From positions 1 through 27,014 of the forward strand of contig JAAETV010000118.1 of NCBI GenBank assembly GCA_024227975.1: a DNA stretch of 27,014 nt, in the 5' to 3' direction. This DNA comes from Actinomycetes bacterium. Its GTDB lineage: Bacteria > Actinomycetota > Acidimicrobiia > Acidimicrobiales > SZUA-35. The notes beneath the pieces are model-generated. The model was not told where the DNA came from. It made no database searches and saw only the letters and a list, made by a program, of their open reading frames with translations. This document shows, piece after piece, positions 21,073-27,014 of this stretch. Made by a program: the position numbers and the translations under genes. Numbering within the stretch: the stretch's first letter is position 1; each line of letters opens with the position of its first letter.

Positions 21073-21806
21073 CTCTCGACTACAGCCTTGTGCTCGCCCA
21101 CCGCTACCTCATGAGCGGCGTCGCCCTCGACAACTTGGCGGCTTGCCAGTTCTTTCAACACCGGAGCTCGGCCGTAGGCCAGGATGAAGTCACCGGCGTG
21201 GATCTGGGTGTCGCCGGTTGGAGCGCCGATGAAGGTGCCGTCGTCGCGGTGCAGGCCCAGGATCACGACCCCCTCCTCGGTCAGGTGGAGCTCGGCCAGT
21301 CGGCGATCAACGAGCCACTCGCCTTCGTCGGTGTGGAATTCGGTGACGGCGTAGTCTGAGTCGAAGCGGAGCAAGGCGGCAAAATCTCGGGTGTCGAGGG
21401 TGGTGAAGCGTCGGAGGGACGCCTTCGTTGCCGACTCGATGGCCCGGTTGGCAAGTTTGGTGTGGACCGAGAGCAAGAGGACGGCCATGCCCGCAAGCAA
21501 CAGACCCGACCGTTGTAGGGCGAGGGCGGTTTCGGTGTCACCGAAAGCGAGGACGAACGAGCCGATGAAGGTGACGATGCCGATATTGCCGAATGTCATC
21601 AGCCACAGGGCTATACGGCGGCGGGTCGGGTGGTTGGTGATGTCCTCAGCCTCGGAGGTGGTGAAGCCGACCCCGAGGAGGGCTGAGCGGGCCTGGAACT
21701 GGGCGCTGTCCCGGGCCATGCCGGTTGACTCGAGAGCAACTGCCGCTACCCGGGAGGTGGTGAGGAAGAGGGCGATCAAGACGAGGAAAGCAATGACGGC
21801 AAACAT
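21057..21806 (-). CDS. Membrane protein with C-terminal TrkA-C (RCK_C) domain
   Basis: A 249-residue protein. Helices at about 1-20, 65-90 and 98-115 flank a conserved cytoplasmic segment 'ARSALLGVGFTTSEAEDI' at 39-56 with 'NHPTRRRIALWLM' after it, a motif seen in a family of actinobacterial and cyanobacterial TrkA-C membrane proteins. The RCK_C domain runs about 165-222 ('LTEEGVVILGLHRDDG', 'GDTQIHAGDFILAYG'). RCK_C domains bind small ligands such as cyclic di-AMP and gate potassium or other ion transport. No channel pore helix is evident, so a regulatory or transport-accessory role is likely. GGGAG lies seven bases before the ATG. It overlaps the MscS gene tail to tail by 16 bases. Confidence 0.8.
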   Translation of the reverse strand: MFAVIAFLVLIALFLTTSRVAAVALESTGMARDSAQFQARSALLGVGFTTSEAEDITNHPTRRRIALWLMTFGNIGIVTFIGSFVLAFGDTETALALQRSGLLLAGMAVLLLSVHTKLANRAIESATKASLRRFTTLDTRDFAALLRFDSDYAVTEFHTDEGEWLVDRRLAELHLTEEGVVILGLHRDDGTFIGAPTGDTQIHAGDFILAYGRAPVLKELASRQVVEGDAAHEVAVGEHKAVVESQSTK

Positions 21807-21871
21807 GGAGCAGCTCCCGGGGCGAGGATTCTTCCCTCATGACCCCATCGGTTGACGTTCATTCGGTTTTA

Positions 21872-22753
21872 TCAATCTGGTGCCGACTGATCACCTTCTT
21901 GGGCGGCAGTGAGGCGGGCTCTGGCCCGTTCCTCGGCCGAATTGGCCGCTTCCAATCGTGAGGTTGCTTCGGCCAGGTGACCGCGTGCCGCGGCGAGGCG
22001 AGCTTCGGCTGTTTCGACCCGTTCCCCGGATTGGGTTGCTGTCTTGGATGCGGCTTCCACCCGACGTAGGGCCAGGTCATGGGCCTTTGTCGCTCCCTCT
22101 AGGTCAACGATCCCGCCCCTCTGCTTCGGCCCCTTGGTCGATGATGGCGTGGGGTCATCGTCGATGGGCTCATCGGCCAACTTGTTGTTTGCGCCGGTAG
22201 TGGGGTTGGGCTCTGGGGACTGGGCGGCCGCCTGTTTCTTGGCTCTGGCCTCGGACAGGGAGGTGACGGTGGCGTCGGGTTGGGCCAGCAGAAGATCGAA
22301 CCCGGTCTGAGGTTGGGGCTCGGTGGCGAACGAGGCCTCACGCAGGGCAGGGTGCAGGCCCTCGTCCAGCGAGGCTGCCTCCAGCAGGGCCTGGATCTCA
22401 GCATGGTCGCGCTGGGCGCGGTCGGCTACCGCCGCGGCCGCTGCCCGGTGATCCTGGGAGAGGTGCTCGATGTCGACGGGGTCTCCGTCGAGGGCAGCCT
22501 GTTGGCCGGCAAGCAATGCTTTGGCCGCATGGAGTATTGCCTCCAGGCCGATCTCGGATGCTCGCATGGCCTGATTCAGCTCGGCCGCCATCACGGTCGG
22601 CCGCCGCAAGGTGGCGACCTCGGTCGCCACCTCCCGCAGCCTCCCAGCCTTCAACTCCGAGACCAATTGATTGCGGGCGGCGACGAAGTCCGATGGAGGC
22701 AACCCGTAGAGCCAGCGGGTGGCGGCGTGAAGGGAGTCGATCTCGGGGGTCAT
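21872..22753 (-). CDS. Coiled-coil-rich protein, unknown function
   Basis: A 293-residue soluble protein with no named family I can assert. The N-terminal part has 'LYGLPPSDFVAARNQLVSELKAG' and 'LRRPTVMAAELNQ', a pattern common in hypothetical actinobacterial proteins. The middle has 'LLAGQQAALDGDP' and a long Ala-rich helix (about 105-145). A Pro/Asp/Thr-rich linker at about 175-215 leads to a C-terminal Ala/Glu/Arg helix (about 220-285) that looks like a coiled coil. There is no signal peptide or membrane segment. The ATG at 22753 has no strong ribosome site. It lies downstream of the site-2 protease gene in the same direction with 86 bases between. Confidence 0.65.
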   Translation of the reverse strand: MTPEIDSLHAATRWLYGLPPSDFVAARNQLVSELKAGRLREVATEVATLRRPTVMAAELNQAMRASEIGLEAILHAAKALLAGQQAALDGDPVDIEHLSQDHRAAAAAVADRAQRDHAEIQALLEAASLDEGLHPALREASFATEPQPQTGFDLLLAQPDATVTSLSEARAKKQAAAQSPEPNPTTGANNKLADEPIDDDPTPSSTKGPKQRGGIVDLEGATKAHDLALRRVEAASKTATQSGERVETAEARLAAARGHLAEATSRLEAANSAEERARARLTAAQEGDQSAPD

Positions 22754-22839
22754 GGTCTTGAGGGGATTACCAGTGTGGCCGGTCGAACGTATCGTCGATC
22801 CTCAAGAAGCTAGCCTCGTTTGGAGCGCGGGACCGCAGG

Positions 22840-23664
22840 CTAGGGGACGCTGCGGCTGTCGACGTCGATGATGGCGGGGTCCGCCGGTGGCTCGGGCCGG
22901 GGCTGGGTGAGATCGATCCAGGTGGGCGGAGCCCAAGTGTGGCGCCGTAGCTCGAAGCGGGCCCGGATCGCTTCGGCCCGGGCGCTGCTGAGGATGAACC
23001 AGCCGATGAAGGCCGTCCACAGCCCCCCTGAGCCGCCGATGAACTGCCACAGCCCGAAGCCGACCATGGCCCAGCCGATATAGCGGCCGACGGTAGCGGC
23101 CTTGATAGTGGCTCGGTGGGGGTTGCCGTCTCGCTTCCACAGCAAGGCCTGGAGGGCTCGGCCCCCATCGAGGGGGAGTGCAGGCAGCAAGTTGAACACG
23201 GCCATGGCCAGGTTGATGATGCCAAGCCACAACAAGCCAGCGACGCCGATAGGGGGCACACCAAGGCTGGTTGCCATGTTGGCGCCGACCAGACCGGCGA
23301 TCCCGATGGCGATGCTGACGGCGGGCCCAGCGAGGGCTATACGAGCGGCGGCACCAGGGGAGCGGGGATCGTTCTCCAACCTGGCGAGCCCGCCCAGAGC
23401 AAACAAGGTGATGCCGCCAACGTTCACTCCATTGCGCTGAGCGACCACCGAGTGGCCAAGCTCGTGGGCCACGATCGAGACCAAGAGAGAAATGGCCACC
23501 AGCCCGGCAACGACAACGTAGGTGCCCTCGGAGTAGCCGGGGGCTTCCAGCGGGAAGATGGTGCCAGCCAGGGTCATGGTGAACAGGCCGACGATCAACG
23601 CGATCGACCAGTGGAGGCCGATGGGTATGCCAGCAATTCGTCCGAGACGCACGGAGTCGCGCAT
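22840..23664 (-). CDS. Site-2 protease family (M50) membrane metalloprotease
   Basis: A 274-residue polytopic protein. The zinc motif is HELGH at 67-71, and the second metal site is 'FNLLPALPLDGGR' at 157-169 (D166). Helices precede and follow both motifs. 'LALAGPAVSIAIGIAGLVGA'-like segments between are typical of the Rip3/SpoIVFB branch. No CBS domains follow; the C-terminal 45 residues are a short charged tail ending 'DVDSRSVP'. The family cleaves membrane-embedded regulators such as anti-sigma factors. I chose the ATG at 23664 (MRDSVRLGRIAG) because AAAGG lies upstream and the extra N-terminal 38 residues are not conserved in type. Its substrate is unknown. Confidence 0.9.
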   Translation of the reverse strand: MRDSVRLGRIAGIPIGLHWSIALIVGLFTMTLAGTIFPLEAPGYSEGTYVVVAGLVAISLLVSIVAHELGHSVVAQRNGVNVGGITLFALGGLARLENDPRSPGAAARIALAGPAVSIAIGIAGLVGANMATSLGVPPIGVAGLLWLGIINLAMAVFNLLPALPLDGGRALQALLWKRDGNPHRATIKAATVGRYIGWAMVGFGLWQFIGGSGGLWTAFIGWFILSSARAEAIRARFELRRHTWAPPTWIDLTQPRPEPPADPAIIDVDSRSVP

Positions 23665-23912
23665 CGAGAGCCTTTCGGTAGAAGGCCTCGGTCTTTCCCG
23701 CCGTTCCCCGACCTGATTCCGGCCTGGGCTACGACCGACGCTACCGGGAGCGATCGTCTCGCTCCGTGTTGACGGCAACGCCGTGGGTAGGGGTACTCCC
23801 CGATGGCTATGAAGATGTTGCTAGTACTAACCACCACCACCCCCCTTTTTGTTCCCACCGGTCTTGGGTGAAGGGTGGAACTAGCATCGGGGCCAGACCC
23901 AAGGAGGGGCCG

Positions 23913-24440
23913 ATGAGCGCAGAATCAGGTTCGTCGCTGGAGGAGCGGGTACGGCGGCTGGAAGACATCGAGGCCATCCGATACCTCAAGGCCCGCTACT
24001 GCGATCATTGCGACAACGGATACGACCCTGACGGGATCGCTGAGTTGTTCACCGAGGACGGGGTGTGGGATGGGGGCCGCACGTTCGGTCGCCGGGAGGG
24101 TCGAGAAGCGATCCGCCGCCACTTCCAGGGGGCATCGGGCCGGATCGCCATCGCCCGCCATCAGGTCATGAATCCGATGATCGACATCGCCCCCGACGGC
24201 CACGAGGCGACCGGCCAGTGGCTCCTATTCCAACCTTGTACCGATGCCGGGGCGGCGGCCGAGGCCAGCGGGGCCGTCTGGCTGGCCGCCACCTACCGCG
24301 ACCACTACCGCAAGACCGACGGGACGTGGCTGTTCGCCGAGACCGTGATCGACATCGCTTTCTTCACCCCATTCGAGAAAGGCTGGGCCCTGGAGCAGTT
24401 CCTCCCGGGCCGCGAACCTCGCCCGGCGGCTGCCGACTAG
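23913..24440 (+). CDS. SnoaL-like / nuclear transport factor 2 family protein
   Basis: A 175-residue alpha+beta barrel protein. 'LEDIEAIRYLKARYCDHCDNGYDPDGIAELFTEDG' is the family opening at 16-50, with the usual Tyr and Asp residues facing the pocket, followed by 'FGRREGREAIRRHF' near 58-71 and 'HQVMNPMIDI'. A final 'YRKTDGTWLFAETVIDIAFFTPF' completes the sheet. Members act as small-molecule isomerases, cyclases or dehydratases, or bind ligands; substrate is not predictable. The ATG at 23913 is firmly set by AAGGAGG five bases upstream. It converges on the esterase gene; TGACT-(10)-AGTCA (24452-24471) lies over the junction as a weak hairpin. Confidence 0.85.
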   Translation: MSAESGSSLEERVRRLEDIEAIRYLKARYCDHCDNGYDPDGIAELFTEDGVWDGGRTFGRREGREAIRRHFQGASGRIAIARHQVMNPMIDIAPDGHEATGQWLLFQPCTDAGAAAEASGAVWLAATYRDHYRKTDGTWLFAETVIDIAFFTPFEKGWALEQFLPGREPRPAAAD

Positions 24441-24468
24441 TAGTCACCGACTGACTGCCACCAGGGAG

Positions 24469-25971
24469 TCAGCCCCAGGCTCGGGCCAGGGCGGCGGGTA
24501 GCTCCTCACACCATTGGATGAGGTCGTGGCCGGCCACCCGTTCGGTGAAGTGGTGGGGGGCGTCGACATGGTATAGGTACCCGGCCCAGGCCGAGGTCGT
24601 CTGATGGAAGGGCCCTTCCAGGGTGCCGGCGCACAGGTGGACGAAGGGGTGCGTCTCACCATCCCAGCCCATTGTCAGCTCGGGTGGGGTACCAGTGCTG
24701 AAGGCGAAGAGGTGACTGAAGCGATCCGGGTGGAGCTGGCCGACGCTGAGGGCGTGGCCGCCCCCATCGCTACAGCCGAACACGGCCCGTTTCTCCCGTT
24801 CGGTCGGCACCTCGAGCTCGGCCTCGGCCCAGGCCGCCAACTCGTCGACAAAGAACCGTTGGTGGGCATCGAAGCGCTGATCGTCGAATCCCTGCAGGTA
24901 CTCGAGGGCTCGCTGGTTGCCCCTGATGTTGTCGGCTGGGGCGGCGTGGGCGGCAATTACCACTACCCGGGGGCAGGTACCGGCCTCGATGGCGGCGTCG
25001 AGTCGGCGGGCGTAGGGGGCGAACATATTGCCATCGGTGGTGTAGACGACGGGGATGTCCTCCCCCTTGGTGTGGCCGGAGGGACGGTAGACGGTGACCC
25101 GTCGTGGTTCGCCAAGGGCGGCCGATTCGACCCCATGGTCGAACGTGGACCCGACGAGGGGATCGTTCGATGGAAGCTCAGCTGGTGCATTGGCTCCCCG
25201 GAAGCGACCGTCGTGGGACCCTCGGGAGAAGCTGAGCCCGGCTGCTGGCCCAGCCAGCGGGGTGAAGGTGTAGGTGATGACGGCGTCAGCGAGCCGATCG
25301 ACCCGCATGCTCAACACCTGGAGTCCATCGCCGGCGTCCCACGATGGAAGTTGGAACACGGGGGTGACGGCGACCGGCACCGGCGACTCGGTCACGAAGG
25401 TGATCACGTCGCCGTCGGCCCAGGCCGCCGACCCTTCGTCTTCCATCCGGGCCCGTAGCTCGACCGGGTCAGGGTCGGTCCACACCCGGCAGAAGGGCTG
25501 ACCGGGGGGAAGGTCACCAGGGTTCGAGGCCCGCTGGCGGGCCAGATCCCGGCCTGTGTCCTCCGCCTTCTGATGTAGGAGCCGGAGGGGGGGCACACCG
25601 AGAGCGAGGCGCTCCTCGTCGGTGGTTGCGGGGTCGATGGGAGGTTGCACCACATCGCCCATGTGTTCGACCGTGATGGTGCCGTAGGGCTGGGGTTGGC
25701 CACGGTAGAGGGCGAGCTTGTCGGTACACATGGCGTAGAGGGCGCCGGCCCCGTCTACACCATCCTCATGGGCCATCCTGGCCAGGGCGGAGGCGTGGGG
25801 GAGGTCGGTCAGTGCTCCATAGTCGGCCAACAGGATGGCGGCCTGGAGGGCCTGCTCACCGGTGGCCTTGGCCAGGTTGGGGTGGGAACGGATCTGCTCC
25901 ACGAGGTCAGCGCGGACGATCTCGTCGGCTCCCTCCGCTTGGGACAGCAGGGCAGCAATATCGTCGCTCAC
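24469..25971 (-). CDS. Esterase D/enterochelin-esterase-like hydrolase with N-terminal DUF6624-like domain
   Basis: A 500-residue, three-part protein. Residues about 5-140 resemble DUF6624: 'LVEQIRSHPNL', 'LYRGQPQPYGT' at 88-98 and 'ERLALGVPPL' near 120. Residues about 155-245 look like the beta-sandwich that precedes Fes-type esterases. Residues about 280-500 form an alpha/beta hydrolase of the esterase D family, with 'VYTTDGNMF' near 309-317, nucleophile S401 in 'FGCSDGGGHA', and His482 in 'VAGHDLIQW'. The hydrolase part probably cleaves carboxylic esters; the DUF6624 part has no known role. No signal peptide is visible. The start is a GTG with TAACGT seven bases upstream, so the message may be leaderless. 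Fusion of these parts is unusual to me. Confidence 0.75.
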   Translation of the reverse strand: MSDDIAALLSQAEGADEIVRADLVEQIRSHPNLAKATGEQALQAAILLADYGALTDLPHASALARMAHEDGVDGAGALYAMCTDKLALYRGQPQPYGTITVEHMGDVVQPPIDPATTDEERLALGVPPLRLLHQKAEDTGRDLARQRASNPGDLPPGQPFCRVWTDPDPVELRARMEDEGSAAWADGDVITFVTESPVPVAVTPVFQLPSWDAGDGLQVLSMRVDRLADAVITYTFTPLAGPAAGLSFSRGSHDGRFRGANAPAELPSNDPLVGSTFDHGVESAALGEPRRVTVYRPSGHTKGEDIPVVYTTDGNMFAPYARRLDAAIEAGTCPRVVVIAAHAAPADNIRGNQRALEYLQGFDDQRFDAHQRFFVDELAAWAEAELEVPTEREKRAVFGCSDGGGHALSVGQLHPDRFSHLFAFSTGTPPELTMGWDGETHPFVHLCAGTLEGPFHQTTSAWAGYLYHVDAPHHFTERVAGHDLIQWCEELPAALARAWG

Positions 25972-25978
25972 CTTCCGG

Positions 25979-25984
25979 ACGTTA
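25979..25984 (-). promoter_or_regulatory. Candidate leaderless -10 box for the esterase gene
   Basis: TAACGT on the minus strand, then seven bases and GTG 25971. TTGGGC lies 19 bases farther upstream as a possible -35. This is one of the clearest leaderless candidates in the window. Confidence 0.5.
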
Positions 25985-26092
25985 GTGGCCCGGTCTACCC
26001 GGCGCCCAAGCCGCTATCGCCGCGCCTAGTCTGCGGTAGGGAGACCGGGTTGCCAAGACCGATCCCGATCCCGACACCGCGAGGAGACCACC

Positions 26093-26311
26093 ATGGAATT
26101 GCTGGAGATCGAGAGCGAGCGGACCCTGAGCCGCGAGGAAGCCGCCGCCTGGTTGAGGAGTCTGGCCGATGAGCTAGCCCGCAATAATCAGCTTCAACTC
26201 CGCAAGGAGGGTCTGAAGTACACGGTGCGAGTGCCGGCCGAGGTGACCATGGAGGTCGAGGTGGAGATCGAAGACGATGGAGCCAAGCTCGAAATCGAGC
26301 TCTCCTGGTAG
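26093..26311 (+). CDS. Amphi-Trp domain-containing protein
   Basis: A 72-residue protein matching the small amphi-Trp domain: 'SERTLSREEAAAWLRSLADELARN' as the helical first half, then alternating strands 'LRKEGLKYTVRVPAEVTMEVEVEIED' and a C-terminal 'KLEIELSW' ending in Trp. The domain occurs alone in many actinobacteria and archaea, and its function is not established. The ATG at 26093 is set by GAGGAG six bases upstream. It diverges from the esterase gene and converges on typA with 25 bases between the stops. Confidence 0.85.
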   Translation: MELLEIESERTLSREEAAAWLRSLADELARNNQLQLRKEGLKYTVRVPAEVTMEVEVEIEDDGAKLEIELSW

Positions 26312-26336
26312 GGGTCTTCGAGGCTTTCCCGAGGAT

Positions 26337-27014
26337 TCAGCTGGCCAGGGCGTCGGCTTGCTTGCGCTGCTTGGTTGCTCGGGCCCTGGTGGTGGTGTCG
26401 AGCTCTACCTTGCGGAGTCGGATGTCGTTTGGTGTCACCTCGACGCACTCGTCGTCGGAGATGAATTCGAGCGCTTGTTCCAATGACAGGTCCCGGTAGG
26501 GGGTGAGCTTGACAGTGGCATCGGCGGAGGCGGCCCGGTGGTTCGTGAGCTGTTTCTCCCGGGTGACGTTGACGTCCATGTCTTCTGAGCGGGAGTTCTC
26601 GCCAACGATCATGCCGCAGTAGACGGCTGTGCCTGGCCCGATCAGCATTTCGGCGCGCTCTTGCAGCCCGATCAGAGCGTAGGCGGTGGCCTGGCCCTGG
26701 CGGTCAGCAACCACCGACCCTGTCCGGCGGGTGCGGATCTCGCCGAACCATGGCTCGAACCCGTCGCCGCTCTGGTTGATGACCCCGGTTCCCCTGGTCT
26801 CGGTCAAGAACTCGGTGCGGAACCCGATCAGGCCTCTCGCTGGGACGAGGTAGTCGAGACGGACCCAGCCGAGCCCATGGTTGACCATCTGTCCCATCCG
26901 GCCCTTGCGGGTGGCCAGCAACTGGGTCACCGCTCCCAGGTGTTCCTCGGGGACGTCGATTGTGACCTGTTCGACGGGTTCGTGGGTGATGCCGTCGATC
27001 TCGCGGGTGACGAC
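26337..27014 (-). CDS. typA: GTP-binding protein TypA/BipA, C-terminal part
   Basis: The reverse strand is open from the window edge to a stop at 26337, giving 225 residues; the GTPase and middle domains lie outside. Clear TypA markers are 'REIDGITHEPVEQVTIDVP' at the visible start, 'GAVTQLLATRKGRM' after it, 'VPARGLIGFRTEFLTETRG', 'NVTREKQLTNHRAA' (C-terminal domain) and 'ECVEVTPNDIRLRK'. TypA is a ribosome-associated translational GTPase that helps ribosome assembly and stress adaptation. The C-terminal tail ends in a basic, Ala-rich stretch, as in other members. The start codon is not in this window. Confidence 0.97.
   Translation of the reverse strand, partial: VVTREIDGITHEPVEQVTIDVPEEHLGAVTQLLATRKGRMGQMVNHGLGWVRLDYLVPARGLIGFRTEFLTETRGTGVINQSGDGFEPWFGEIRTRRTGSVVADRQGQATAYALIGLQERAEMLIGPGTAVYCGMIVGENSRSEDMDVNVTREKQLTNHRAASADATVKLTPYRDLSLEQALEFISDDECVEVTPNDIRLRKVELDTTTRARATKQRKQADALAS

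Noticed and set aside
23831..23850. CCA-repeat and C6T5 tract as a possible functional repeat
   Set aside because: Too short, with only three CCA units, and no hairpin or gene boundary coincides with it.
24604..25458. A 284-codon plus-strand open frame
   Set aside because: It is antisense to the esterase, has no ribosome site and shows no family motif; Gly/Val/Asp-rich frames are common antisense to high-GC genes.
1..27014. A defence island, CRISPR array, prophage or mobile element
   Set aside because: No spaced direct repeats, nuclease, helicase, transposase, integrase or toxin-antitoxin motifs were seen; gene content is housekeeping or metabolic.

Overview
The window looks like a chromosomal segment of a high-GC actinobacterium, most likely an uncultured member of Acidimicrobiia or a close relative. 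This rests on gene content and style, not on a marker gene: an F420-type luciferase-like oxidoreductase, an SCO6745-family protein, an Eis-type acetyltransferase, a PAC2 protein, an ArfA/OmpATb-like BON-OmpA protein, a PIG-L deacetylase, high GC at third codon positions and many apparently leaderless genes. I see no rRNA, tRNA, CRISPR array, transposase, integrase or phage gene.

Layout. 1-3552: acyl-CoA and redox genes. A MaoC-type hydratase overlaps (ATGA) a thioesterase-like gene that leaves the window; an SDR diverges from them and converges on a luciferase-like oxidoreductase. 3706-6619: three unassigned membrane proteins and an SCO6745-family protein. 6646-9765: an MBL-fold hydrolase, a PAC2 protein and chorismate synthase aroC. 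9879-13217: a small ferredoxin, a TrpB2-type tryptophan synthase beta chain, and an ArfA-like envelope protein whose ATG directly follows the trpB2 stop. 13240-17474: a PIG-L deacetylase, a DoxX protein, a MatB-type malonyl-CoA synthetase and a geranylgeranyl-reductase-family flavoprotein. 17567-19454: a PaaI thioesterase with an internal in-frame deletion, a YegP/DUF1508 protein and an Eis-like acetyltransferase. 19455-20232: 778 bases with no convincing gene but several strong hairpins and short repeats. 20233-23664: an MscS channel and a TrkA-C membrane protein with overlapping 3' ends, a coiled-coil protein and a site-2 protease. 23913-27014: a SnoaL-like protein, an esterase with an extra N-terminal domain, an amphi-Trp protein and the C-terminal part of typA/bipA.

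How the genes work together. No single operonic pathway fills the window. Local themes are acyl-CoA metabolism (hydratase, thioesterases, SDR, MatB), aromatic amino-acid synthesis (aroC and trpB2, about 1.7 kb apart), and osmotic or potassium homeostasis (MscS and TrkA-C). Most genes sit in short units of one or two.

I do not see a clear new multi-gene system. The signals most worth a second look are: a two-hairpin repeat present at two convergent gene junctions; a two-part upstream module shared by the deleted PaaI gene and the Eis-like gene; widespread leaderless-promoter geometry; the structured intergenic region 19455-20232; short leader ORFs before the MBL and DoxX genes; and the DUF6624-like/esterase fusion.
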